Of a stretch of 50,886 nucleotides of DNA, positions 23,811 to 31,499 are shown piece after piece. The stretch's first letter is position 1. The number at the start of each line of letters is the position of its first letter. The DNA is from Erysipelotrichaceae bacterium (lineage in GTDB: Bacteria; Bacillota_I; Bacilli_A; Erysipelotrichales; Erysipelotrichaceae): the NCBI GenBank assembly GCA_030528645.1, contig JAUMYM010000008.1, forward strand, positions 1 through 50,886. The letters run 5' to 3'. The notes beneath the pieces were generated by a model. The model worked only from the letters and a program-made list of their open reading frames with translations, ran no database searches and had not been told where the DNA came from. The translations under genes were made by a program, and so were the position numbers.

Positions 23811-25463
23811 TTACATTTCCTCATCATAGTATTCATCATAATCATCATAATCTAGATAATCATCCCACTTAGAATTTTCCATATCTTCTAAACGTTTGAT
23901 TTCTTCTAATTCTTCTTCTGAATACTCAATCTTGATTTCATAATCTTTATCTTTTTTAAGATCTTTTGCTCTTAAACGACGCTCTTCTTCCTCTTTATTT
24001 TTACGACGATGATCTTTTTTCTTTTCTGCAACTGGTTTTGATACTTCAGCCAAACGCTCAAATTTAGATACATATTCGCTACGAGGTTTTAATTCTTTCT
24101 TTACCTTAACAGGTTTTTCTACTTCAACAATTTCTTTTTCTACTTCTTTTACTTCTTCCACTTTAACAATTTCTTCAACAGGTTCTACATAATCTTCTAC
24201 TGTTTCATCAAGAGATTCTTCCGTTACCGTTTCAACAACATCTTCTTGGATTACCTCTTCAATAGTTGAAGTTGTATCTTCTACAATATCTTCAATAACT
24301 TCTAACTCATCTTTAATTTCATCTAATTTTGCTTGAACTTTTTCACGACGTATTTTTTCTTGTAAAGCCATGAACTCAAATACTTTCGCTTCCATATCAA
24401 TGCCTAATTCTTCAATTTCACTACGTGTTTTAATATCAATTTTTGTTCCACATAATTTCACTGCCAGACGAGCATTCTTCCCTTTTTTACCGATTGCTAA
24501 AGACAATTGATTATCTTCTACTACAACTGTAATCCCTTTTGCATCATCTGCCTTAAATACCGCTAAAATTGTAGCAGGAGCTAACGCATTTTTAATTAAA
24601 TCAGCTAAATTATCTGACCATTCAAAAATATCAATCTTTTCACCTTTTAACTCTTCGATAACAACTTGAACACGGCTACCTCTTGGACCAATACATGCCC
24701 CAATTGGATCAACTTCACTATTTTTTGAGTATACAGCCATTTTTGTACGTTCTCCAGCATCACGTGCAATCGCTTTAATTTCAACAATCCCTTCGAAGAT
24801 TTCTGGAACTTCTTTTTCAAACAAACGTTTCACTAGACTAGCTTCACTACGTGAAACTAAAACTTGAGCACCCTTTGTTTCTTTATTACACTCTGTAATA
24901 ATGACTTTGATTTTTTCACCTTCACGATAATACTCCCCAGGAATTTGAGCGCTCTTTGGCATTAAGGCTAATGTCTTACCTAAGTTTACTACCACAAAAC
25001 GTTCTTCTACCGATTCAATTAAACCAGTCATCATTTCATCAATCATATCAATATATTCGTCATATACAGATTGTTTTTCCGCTTCACGAATTTTCTGCTT
25101 CATAACATTTTTAGCAAGTAAGGCAGCTGCACGACCAAATTCTGTGATATTAACTTCATCTGTTGAAACAGTTGAACCAAGTTCAACATTTGGATCGATG
25201 GCTTTTGCTGCTTGCAAGGAAATTTCTAAAAAATCATCTTCTACTTCTTCTACAACTGTTTTTTGATGCATGGCTTTAATTGTACCTTTTTTCTCATCAA
25301 TTAAAACCAATACTTGAACATCTGGAATATCTACATGTTTACGATATGCCTTTGCAATGGCTTCTTTTAAAGCAGATACAACTGTATCCTGATCAATTTT
25401 ACGATCATCTTCAATTAATTGCATTGCTTTTAAAAGCTCTTTAAATTTAATTTGCGAACTCAT
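23811..25463 (-). CDS. nusA: Transcription factor NusA with a long acidic C-terminal extension
   Basis: A 550-residue protein. The first 345 residues are a normal Firmicute NusA: polymerase-binding N-terminal domain, S1 domain (about 135-200, SVEERFVVVNLG) and two KH domains (DPIGACIGPRGSR and LAIGKKGKNARLA). After about residue 350 comes a tail of some 190 residues not present in the B. subtilis protein (about 371 residues). It is rich in Glu/Val (VEEIVKVEEVKEVEKEIVEV), then Lys/Arg, and ends in an Asp/Tyr-rich run. NusA controls pausing, termination and antitermination. GGAGAGAGG lies before ATG 25463. Confidence 0.95.
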   Translation of the reverse strand: MSSQIKFKELLKAMQLIEDDRKIDQDTVVSALKEAIAKAYRKHVDIPDVQVLVLIDEKKGTIKAMHQKTVVEEVEDDFLEISLQAAKAIDPNVELGSTVSTDEVNITEFGRAAALLAKNVMKQKIREAEKQSVYDEYIDMIDEMMTGLIESVEERFVVVNLGKTLALMPKSAQIPGEYYREGEKIKVIITECNKETKGAQVLVSRSEASLVKRLFEKEVPEIFEGIVEIKAIARDAGERTKMAVYSKNSEVDPIGACIGPRGSRVQVVIEELKGEKIDIFEWSDNLADLIKNALAPATILAVFKADDAKGITVVVEDNQLSLAIGKKGKNARLAVKLCGTKIDIKTRSEIEELGIDMEAKVFEFMALQEKIRREKVQAKLDEIKDELEVIEDIVEDTTSTIEEVIQEDVVETVTEESLDETVEDYVEPVEEIVKVEEVKEVEKEIVEVEKPVKVKKELKPRSEYVSKFERLAEVSKPVAEKKKDHRRKNKEEEERRLRAKDLKKDKDYEIKIEYSEEELEEIKRLEDMENSKWDDYLDYDDYDEYYDEEM

Positions 25464-25476
25464 AATCCTCTCTCCT

Positions 25477-25947
25477 TTAAAATTTAACTGCCAAACGAAT
25501 CATTTCTATTTCATTATAAGCAAACGAAACTTTCTTTGACACAGCTTTTTCTTTATAAATTACGGTTAAAACTTCATCTTCTACACTTTGCAATTCAGCC
25601 AATAACTCTAGTTTATTCTTTAAAATCGGTTTTTTAAATTTTACATAGATAGGATGGTTCATTGCACTCTTTACTTCATCAAGATTTCTTAACACACGCT
25701 CTGCACCAGCTGAGCATACTTCAAGCATATACTCTCCATCAATGACATCTACTGTATCAAGAAGTTGTGATATGTCTTCACTTACTTTCATGCAAGTGTC
25801 AATATCAATAGATCCTTCTTTTTTCATAATCGAAATTTCTAAAATTTTACTACGTTTTAGATTTTTAAGTTGAATGTCATATAATTCTACTTCATATTGC
25901 ATTAAAACCGGGCTAATTAATTCCTTAATTTTTAAGTTTAAATCCAT
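25477..25947 (-). CDS. rimP: Ribosome maturation factor RimP
   Basis: A 156-residue protein for 30S maturation. The family pattern DIDTCMKVSEDISQLLD and GEYMLEVCSAGAERVL is visible; the usual S-S-PG is changed to CSAGAER. AAGGAG lies 5 bases before ATG 25947. First gene of the nusA-infB operon, read from the promoter at 26005-26033. Its leader holds a strong hairpin (see 25971-25992). Confidence 0.93.
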   Translation of the reverse strand: MDLNLKIKELISPVLMQYEVELYDIQLKNLKRSKILEISIMKKEGSIDIDTCMKVSEDISQLLDTVDVIDGEYMLEVCSAGAERVLRNLDEVKSAMNHPIYVKFKKPILKNKLELLAELQSVEDEVLTVIYKEKAVSKKVSFAYNEIEMIRLAVKF

Positions 25948-25970
25948 AATTTCTCCTTAAACAATAATAT

Positions 25971-25992
25971 AAGGAGTGGTATCCCACTCCTT
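25971..25992 (-). promoter_or_regulatory. Leader hairpin upstream of rimP
   Basis: Perfect 9-bp stem AAGGAGTGG/CCACTCCTT with a 4-base loop, 24 bp before the rimP start. No T-run follows on either strand, so it is not an ordinary terminator. The 3' arm ends in CTCCTT, the exact complement of the rimP ribosome site AAGGAG (25953-25958). Confidence 0.55.
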
Positions 25993-26004
25993 GATTACCT
26001 TTTT

Positions 26005-26033
26005 ATTGTATATGAAATTTCATGAAAAAGCAA
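26005..26033 (-). promoter_or_regulatory. Promoter of the rimP-nusA-infB operon
   Basis: On the minus strand TTGCTT (26028-26033), 17 bp, TACAAT (26005-26010). It lies directly after the rplT terminator and gives a leader of about 50 bases. Confidence 0.7.
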
Positions 26034-26035
26034 AT

Positions 26036-26056
26036 AAAAAGGACTAAAAAGTCCTT
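26036..26056 (-). terminator. Intrinsic terminator of infC-rpmI-rplT
   Basis: A 7-bp stem AAGGACT/AGTCCTT with a TTTT loop overlaps the rplT stop and is followed on the minus strand by TTTATTT. Confidence 0.8.
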
Positions 26057-26411
26057 AAGCTAATGCTTTTTTTGCAGTTTCAACGATTTGTTTGAAGCCT
26101 TGTTGATCATGAATTGCAATTTCTGATAACATTTTACGATTTACACTTACATTTGCAAGTTTTAAACCATGCATTAATTTTGAATAGCTAATATCGTGCA
26201 TTCTTGCAGCTGCATTAATACGAGCAATCCATAATTTACGCATTTCTCTCTTTGTTTGTTTACGTCCAATGTATGAATATCTTAATGAACGCATTACTTG
26301 TTCATGAGCAGTACGGTATAGTAAGTGTTTAGAACCAAAATACCCTTTTGCTAACTTTAATACTTTTTTACGTCTATGACGTGTTGGTGTTGAACCTTTT
26401 ACTCTTGGCAT
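26055..26411 (-). CDS. rplT: 50S ribosomal protein L20
   Basis: A 118-residue basic protein essential for early 50S assembly. The family signature [16 protein letters not shown] is changed only slightly ([16 protein letters not shown]), and [11 protein letters not shown] follows. In Firmicutes L20 represses its own operon by binding the infC leader. AGGGAGG lies 9 bases before ATG 26411. It follows rpmI by 16 bp. Confidence 0.97.
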   Translation of the reverse strand: MPRVKGSTPTRHRRKKVLKLAKGYFGSKHLLYRTAHEQVMRSLRYSYIGRKQTKREMRKLWIARINAAARMHDISYSKLMHGLKLANVSVNRKMLSEIAIHDQQGFKQIVETAKKALA

Positions 26412-26427
26412 TTCTTAAACCTCCCTA

Positions 26428-26622
26428 TTAACCTTGTAATAATAATTTAATACGTTTGTAATCTGATTTTGAAACAAGCGTAGACTTTCTTAAATTAACT
26501 TTTTGTTTGTGTGTTTTATTTGCAGCGAAGTGAGAAGTATAAGCATGACCTCTCTTTAATTGACCAGAACCTGTTACTTTAACACGTTTAGCCAATGTCT
26601 TTTTAGTTTTCATTTTTGGCAT
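26428..26622 (-). CDS. rpmI: 50S ribosomal protein L35
   Basis: A 64-residue basic protein beginning [20 protein letters not shown], which is the family pattern, with [14 protein letters not shown] in the middle. AGGAGG precedes ATG 26622. It lies between infC and rplT as in most bacteria. Confidence 0.96.
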   Translation of the reverse strand: MPKMKTKKTLAKRVKVTGSGQLKRGHAYTSHFAANKTHKQKVNLRKSTLVSKSDYKRIKLLLQG

Positions 26623-26633
26623 AATTTATCCTC

Positions 26634-27158
26634 CTATTTCTTTTTAGGTGTCAATACCACTGACATTGTATTACCTTCTAATACTGGAGCTTTTTCCACA
26701 CTAGAAAGCTCTTTTAACCCTTCCATAAAGTTATTCATAACTTTTTTACCGACTTCAACACGAGTAATTAAACGACCTCTAAAACGCATATCGACTTTTA
26801 CTTTCATACCTGCTTCCAGCCATTTACGAGCTTGATTTAATTTTGTCTCAAAGTCATGTGTATCAATAACTGGAGACAAACGCAATGGTTTGACCTCGGT
26901 TACATGTTGGTTTCTTTTCGCTTCTTTCGCTTTCTTTTGAGCTTCAAAACGGTGTTTACCATAGTCTAAAATCTTACAAACCGGTGGATTGCCATTTGGT
27001 GCAACACAGAATAAATCTAATTCATGTTCATAAGCTTTTTCCAAAGCTTCCCTGCGCAACATAATTCCAAGTTGTTCTCCATTTGGTCCAATGACTAAGA
27101 CTTCTTTGAAGCGGATGTTTTCATTTACTAGCTCTTCAGCATTGTTTTTACGTGTAAT
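26634..27158 (-). CDS. infC: Translation initiation factor IF-3, AUU start
   Basis: IF-3 of about 174 residues, close to the B. subtilis length. The N-terminal domain has VNENIRFKEVLVIGPNGEQLG, and the C-terminal domain has RWLEAGMKVKVDMRFRGR-like sequence. The frame is open up to ATG 27191, but that ATG lies inside the leader terminator and has no ribosome site. GGAGGTG (27165-27171) stands 8 bases before ATT at 27156-27158. An AUU start is known for infC in E. coli and Bacillus and lets IF-3 repress its own translation. The same control is inferred here. Confidence 0.92.
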   Translation of the reverse strand: MTRKNNAEELVNENIRFKEVLVIGPNGEQLGIMLRREALEKAYEHELDLFCVAPNGNPPVCKILDYGKHRFEAQKKAKEAKRNQHVTEVKPLRLSPVIDTHDFETKLNQARKWLEAGMKVKVDMRFRGRLITRVEVGKKVMNNFMEGLKELSSVEKAPVLEGNTMSVVLTPKKK

Positions 27159-27171
27159 ACTTGACACCTCC

Positions 27172-27296
27172 ATCATATAAAAAGTAGGCATATAAAATAC
27201 CTACTTCTAGCTTCCGAATCATACAGTAGCACAGACCCAAGTCTTAAGACATCAGGTGAGAAGAGGTACTTCTACTTTCCACATCTTTTTATTACT
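27172..27296 (-). promoter_or_regulatory. infC leader with terminator/antiterminator, L20-leader type
   Basis: The leader ends in a 10-bp hairpin AAGTAGGTAT/ATGCCTACTT (27182-27206) with TTTTTAT after it, just before the infC ribosome site: an attenuator. Upstream TACCTCTTCT (27259-27268) can pair with AGAAGTAGGTA (27198-27208) with one bulged A, which would break the terminator. This is the design of the Firmicute L20 leader, in which L20 binding favours termination. The alternative pairings are read from sequence; L20 binding is inferred from the family and the operon. Confidence 0.75.
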
Positions 27297-27301
27297 CAAT
27301 A

Positions 27302-27330
27302 AATCTATCATAGATTTCTTCAAAAGTCAA
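27302..27330 (-). promoter_or_regulatory. Promoter of infC-rpmI-rplT
   Basis: On the minus strand TTGACT (27325-27330), 17 bp, TAGATT (27302-27307), with TG one base upstream of the -10 (extended -10). It places the RNA start near 27295. Confidence 0.7.
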
Positions 27331-27373
27331 CGTCTAAAATCATTTCTCACATATAGAAATATAAAGCTCCATT

Positions 27374-27406
27374 TGTTATAATTAAAAGCGATATGTACTT
27401 AAGGAG
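27374..27406 (+). promoter_or_regulatory. Extended -10 promoter and ribosome site of the DUF1846 gene
   Basis: TGTTATAAT (27374-27382) is an extended -10 box without a good -35. AAGGAG (27401-27406) lies 7 bases before ATG 27414 and decides the start against ATG 27393 and 27408. Confidence 0.6.
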
Positions 27407-27413
27407 AATGGCT

Positions 27414-28901
27414 ATGCATAAACTTGCTTTTGATCATGATTTATATATTAAACTACAATCCGAGAAAATTGAAGAACGTATTAAACAATTTGGTAATAAA
27501 TTATATCTAGAATTTGGCGGTAAACTATTTGATGACTTTCATGCATCAAGAGTATTACCAGGCTTTCAACCAGATTCAAAAGTAAAAATGCTGTTAAAAT
27601 TAAAAGAGCGTGTTGAAATGGTAATCGTTATCAATGCAAATGATATTGAAAAAAATAAAGTTCGAGGTGATTTAAACATTACCTATGATCAAGATGTCAT
27701 TCGTTTGATTGATGCCTTTCGTGCCATTGATTTATATGTCGGTTCCGTTGTTATTGCACAATATAACAATCAACCACTGGCACTACAATTTAAGAATAAA
27801 TTAGAAAGCTTAGATGTAAACGTTGTCCTTCACTACCCTATCGTAAATTATCCAAGCAATGTTGCCTATATCATTTCAGAAGAAGGTTATGGGAAAAATG
27901 AATACATTGAAACAACAAGAGAATTAATTGTTATTACTGCCCCAGGACCTGGTAGTGGAAAGATGGCTACTTGTCTATCTCAGTTGTATCATGATCATCA
28001 AAAAGGCATTAAAGCAGGTTATGCTAAATTTGAAACCTTCCCCATTTGGAATTTACCTTTAAAACATCCTGTAAATTTAGCTTATGAAGCTGCAACGGCG
28101 AACCTAAATGATGTAAATATGATTGACCCATTCCATCTTGAAGCTTACAATCAAACAGCAGTGAATTATAATCGTGATGTTGAAGTGTTTCCTGTTTTAA
28201 ATACTTTATTTGAAAAAATTCTTGGAACTTCTCCTTATAAATCACCTACAGATATGGGAGTAAATATGATTGGCTTTTGTATCAGTGATGATGAAAATGC
28301 TCGTTATGCCAGCAACAATGAAATCATACGTCGATATTACCATGCCCTTGTAAATCATCGCAAGGACTTAACATCAAAAGAAGAAGTTGAAAAAATTGAA
28401 TTGATTATGAATCAAGCCCGTATTGATTCTACATTCCGCAAGGTCACTTTAGCAGCCAAAGCAAAATATGAATTAACAAATACACCTTGTTGTGCGATTG
28501 AATTAAATGATGGAACCATTATTACCGGAAAAACTTCTTCTTTATTAGGAGCAGTAAGTGCTTGTATTTTAAATGCTTTAAAACATCTTGCAAACATCGA
28601 TGATCAACAAGTGGTTATTGCACCAAACGTTATTGAGCCAATTCAAAAATTAAAAGTAAACAACTTAGGTAACAATAATCCACGTTTACATCCTGATGAA
28701 ATCTTAATTGCTTTAGCGGTATCTTCGACAACCAATGAATATTCACTAAAGGCATTAAAACAACTGGATAAACTAAAATTTTGTGAGATTCACTCTACAG
28801 TCATCTTACCTGAAGTCGATGTCGCAACATTAAAAAAATTAGGTATGCATTTAACACAAGACCCAATTTATCAATCTAAAAAACTATATCATAAAAAATA
28901 A
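27414..28901 (+). CDS. DUF1846 (UPF0371) family protein
   Basis: A 495-residue cytoplasmic protein that follows the UPF0371 pattern: LYLEFGGKLFDDFHASRVLPG near the start (shown in part as LEFGGKLFDDFHASRVLPG), ITYDQDVIRLID, VITAPGPGSGKMATCLSQLY, KFETFPIWNLPLKHPVN and YKSPTDMGVNMIGF. The GPGSGK stretch looks like a nucleotide- or phosphate-binding loop. The family is widespread in Firmicutes and has known structures, but its function has not been settled. It is a single-gene unit transcribed divergently from infC, ending at a two-way terminator. Confidence 0.92.
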   Translation: MHKLAFDHDLYIKLQSEKIEERIKQFGNKLYLEFGGKLFDDFHASRVLPGFQPDSKVKMLLKLKERVEMVIVINANDIEKNKVRGDLNITYDQDVIRLIDAFRAIDLYVGSVVIAQYNNQPLALQFKNKLESLDVNVVLHYPIVNYPSNVAYIISEEGYGKNEYIETTRELIVITAPGPGSGKMATCLSQLYHDHQKGIKAGYAKFETFPIWNLPLKHPVNLAYEAATANLNDVNMIDPFHLEAYNQTAVNYNRDVEVFPVLNTLFEKILGTSPYKSPTDMGVNMIGFCISDDENARYASNNEIIRRYYHALVNHRKDLTSKEEVEKIELIMNQARIDSTFRKVTLAAKAKYELTNTPCCAIELNDGTIITGKTSSLLGAVSACILNALKHLANIDDQQVVIAPNVIEPIQKLKVNNLGNNNPRLHPDEILIALAVSSTTNEYSLKALKQLDKLKFCEIHSTVILPEVDVATLKKLGMHLTQDPIYQSKKLYHKK

Positions 28902-28918
28902 AAGGCTTACGCCTTTTT
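28900..28918. terminator. Bidirectional intrinsic terminator
   Basis: A 7-bp stem AAAAGGC/GCCTTTT with a 4-base loop. TTTTTCTTTTTT follows on the plus strand and TTTTATTTTTT on the minus strand. It ends both the DUF1846 gene and the convergent truB-CPBP operon. Confidence 0.85.
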
Positions 28919-29782
28919 CTTTTTTCTATAAGCCTTATATATAAAATAGATAATAAGACTGCTAAATAGTATGGTTGTAAAAATACTAGCTTCCGGACCA
29001 AAAGAGCCTCCTGAATACAAACTGTTTCCAACCGGATGAAACTTCATTAAAGAACTAGAAGCATTCATTCCACTCACATGAAAACCAAATATACTGCCCT
29101 GTGCATAATTCCACGCAACATGAATCCCACATGCTCCTACTATATCACCCTGTAGTAAGGCATAAAGACCGATAAACAAACTAAATAAAATTAAATTTAG
29201 AATCGCTATGACATTGACATTTGGATTAGCAAAATGCAATAAAGCAAAAAAACTTGAAGACGCAACTAGACCTACAACGACATTAAATTTAATTGCTAAT
29301 GTTTGAAGCTGCCATCCTCTTGAAAAAATCTCTTCCGCACTACCCTGAATGCTCCAAGCAAAAAACAGTAAGAATACAGCCGGAAATGCTGAAAGATGAA
29401 GTTTAAAATCACTGCCGGCATGATTTGTCACAACCAGAATAACCGTTAACAGAAAAAACAATCCTAAGCCAATCCATACTCCTTTAAAATATGCTGGAAA
29501 GAATCGCTTTGGTTTTAAACCTAAACTACTAATCGGTCTTCTTTCTACATATTTTGTCCAAAGAAATATAGATAAAATCATAGGTATAAATAAGTATAAA
29601 TCTAAAAATAAAGCCAAGTCAGGATGATTGGTCATTGATACTAAATATCTATTTATCGGTAGTAAAAATATCTGCATAATGCCGGTTAAGAATAAAATAG
29701 CGATTGGACCCAATACAACATTAAACCAATTATTAAAATTTAAACCTTGAGCTTGTTGAATTAATTTACTATCTGAATACAT
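28907..29782 (-). CDS. CPBP-family intramembrane metalloprotease
   Basis: A 291-residue membrane protein with about eight hydrophobic segments. The CPBP motifs are present: E150-E151 with R155 in SAEEIFSRG, H183 in FALLHF, and a late His/Asn in GIHVAWNYAQG. The family includes CAAX prenyl proteases and bacteriocin self-immunity proteins; substrates in Firmicutes are mostly unknown. AAGGTAG lies before ATG 29782. Last gene of the truB operon, 9 bp after the Asp23 gene. Confidence 0.87.
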   Translation of the reverse strand: MYSDSKLIQQAQGLNFNNWFNVVLGPIAILFLTGIMQIFLLPINRYLVSMTNHPDLALFLDLYLFIPMILSIFLWTKYVERRPISSLGLKPKRFFPAYFKGVWIGLGLFFLLTVILVVTNHAGSDFKLHLSAFPAVFLLFFAWSIQGSAEEIFSRGWQLQTLAIKFNVVVGLVASSSFFALLHFANPNVNVIAILNLILFSLFIGLYALLQGDIVGACGIHVAWNYAQGSIFGFHVSGMNASSSLMKFHPVGNSLYSGGSFGPEASIFTTILFSSLIIYFIYKAYRKKKKA

Positions 29783-29791
29783 GCAACTACC

Positions 29792-30127
29792 TTATTTCAA
29801 ATGATCAAATACAAAACCATTAATACGTATGTTTACCACATGACAATTTAATCCAGTCATATTCAAAATTGCTTCATGAACTTTACTTTGTAAACGAGTA
29901 CTAATACGATTTACATTTACTCCATATTTAAACTTTACATCAATAACCAAAGATAATTTATTATCCTTAATTTTACAATGAATGGATTTTACCTGCTTAC
30001 GATCTACTAGATAAACGCCATCAAATTCATCAATAGAAATCTTTGTAATTGCTTCAAATACTCCTTTACTTAATGCAACAATACTTTTTTCATCTTTTTT
30101 ATTTAATAAAATATATTCTTGTGCCAT
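29792..30127 (-). CDS. Asp23/Gls24 family envelope stress protein
   Basis: A 111-residue protein with the Asp23 pattern: a mixed alpha/beta domain with GVFEAITKISIDEFDGV at the start and VNVNRISTRLQSKVHEAILNMTGL near the end (VVNIRINGFVF follows). Members sit at the cytoplasmic membrane or respond to envelope stress. AAGGGAGG precedes ATG 30127. It lies between the RelA/SpoT-domain gene and the CPBP gene. Confidence 0.85.
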   Translation of the reverse strand: MAQEYILLNKKDEKSIVALSKGVFEAITKISIDEFDGVYLVDRKQVKSIHCKIKDNKLSLVIDVKFKYGVNVNRISTRLQSKVHEAILNMTGLNCHVVNIRINGFVFDHLK

Positions 30128-30156
30128 AAATGTCCTCCCTTAAAATTATAACATTC

Positions 30157-31491
30157 TTAAAACATTTTTATAATACTATTTCTAATGCGCGTATTACATT
30201 GTTCAAGATCTTCATCATCAATCTTCTTCTTTAAATGTAAATCTTCTACATTACTTTTAATAATGTCCATCATAGCTAATAGATTTTCTTCATAAATAAT
30301 ATCAATACGATTGCACATTACTAAAGAAGTCGCTATGTTCATTATAATGGATTCTTCAATCCTTATGCAATTTGGAAGATGCACAAATAACGTTTTAAAC
30401 CATTTTGGTTGTAATAATAAATCATATAATAATTGTGCAAATGCAATTAAATTATTCTCTATTTCTTGTTCACGTATTACAAACAACATAACAAAGAAAA
30501 TATGCCAATCAAAATCATAATTTATTACAGAATCAAAATATTCCAACAATATATTAATAAATGCATTGTTTGTTTTAAAGGGTTGATAAATAATGGTTTC
30601 TTTAAAATCTAACTCTTCAATCGATAATAAATTAAAACGCTCCAAATATTCTACTAATTTAACTTGTGGTTCACTTGCCGAAAGAAAATCATGAATATAA
30701 ATAAATTGACTTAAAAAACCACTACTTTTTTTAAAATCAACACTGACTCCTAGGGATGCAATACTTTTTGAAGTATATAAATGATTAATGGATTGGGCTA
30801 AAAATAACTTAATTCCATCATTATTTAATCCTAACATATTATGTTTGTTTTCATTTTGAATCTGTTCAAAGATCATTTTTAATTGATTATCAATAATAGT
30901 TAAGTTTTCATGTATCGACTGTAATACATTTTTAATAAATGAATTATATAATACAAAATTATAATTCTTATATACAATTTGATGTTCAATTTCATTATAA
31001 AAGTTACGTATCAATGATTTAATCTGCAACTCACAATTAATCTTAGAACCGTGAAACATATAATACCCATCTATACGATATACCAAATGACCATTACGCT
31101 GTAATTTAGGTTGCAAATCTTTAAAATTCACATATAAGTTCTCATCTTGTTTACAATAGCCATGTTCATCAAATAATTCTTGTAACTGATGATAGGTAGT
31201 ATCTTCATCACTAATAAAACGACAAATAATATTTACACCGATTAAATCACTTAGATTATCTAAAATATCACGACTGGATTGATAGTTCATGTAAAATTTA
31301 TTACGAATAATTTTTTCTTTTAAACTATCTTCTCCTTTAATACGACTATGAATTGTAATGTAGTGTTCATGTTGTTGAAAATGATTTGAAAGCATATCAT
31401 AAATACGTTTTAATACATAAGAATACGTCGGTTTATGATTGCTTAACTCTTGTATGGTTTCATCAATTAAATCAAACATGGAAAGTTTCAT
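30157..31491 (-). CDS. Divergent RelA/SpoT-domain protein with a long C-terminal extension
   Basis: A 444-residue soluble protein. Residues 40-180 match the (p)ppGpp synthetase fold: HSRIKGEDSLKEK (R50, K52), SDLIGV (D82), CELQIKS (E154) and EIEHQIVYK (E169-H170). The two metal-site acids D82 and E154 are kept. Other synthetase residues differ: DLIGVN has Asn for Arg, and the usual NGYQSxH segment is NGHLVYR, so the guanine-stacking Tyr is His. Residues 200-444 form a helical region I do not recognise. No hydrolase domain is present. It may be a small alarmone synthetase, a toxin-like synthetase, or an inactive binder. AGGTG lies before ATG 31491. Confidence 0.7.
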   Translation of the reverse strand: MKLSMFDLIDETIQELSNHKPTYSYVLKRIYDMLSNHFQQHEHYITIHSRIKGEDSLKEKIIRNKFYMNYQSSRDILDNLSDLIGVNIICRFISDEDTTYHQLQELFDEHGYCKQDENLYVNFKDLQPKLQRNGHLVYRIDGYYMFHGSKINCELQIKSLIRNFYNEIEHQIVYKNYNFVLYNSFIKNVLQSIHENLTIIDNQLKMIFEQIQNENKHNMLGLNNDGIKLFLAQSINHLYTSKSIASLGVSVDFKKSSGFLSQFIYIHDFLSASEPQVKLVEYLERFNLLSIEELDFKETIIYQPFKTNNAFINILLEYFDSVINYDFDWHIFFVMLFVIREQEIENNLIAFAQLLYDLLLQPKWFKTLFVHLPNCIRIEESIIMNIATSLVMCNRIDIIYEENLLAMMDIIKSNVEDLHLKKKIDDEDLEQCNTRIRNSIIKMF

Positions 31492-31499
31492 ATAATCAC

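Noticed and set aside
25971..25992. Hairpin upstream of rimP as a terminator
   Set aside because: No T-run follows on either strand, and the rplT terminator at 26036-26056 already ends the upstream unit.
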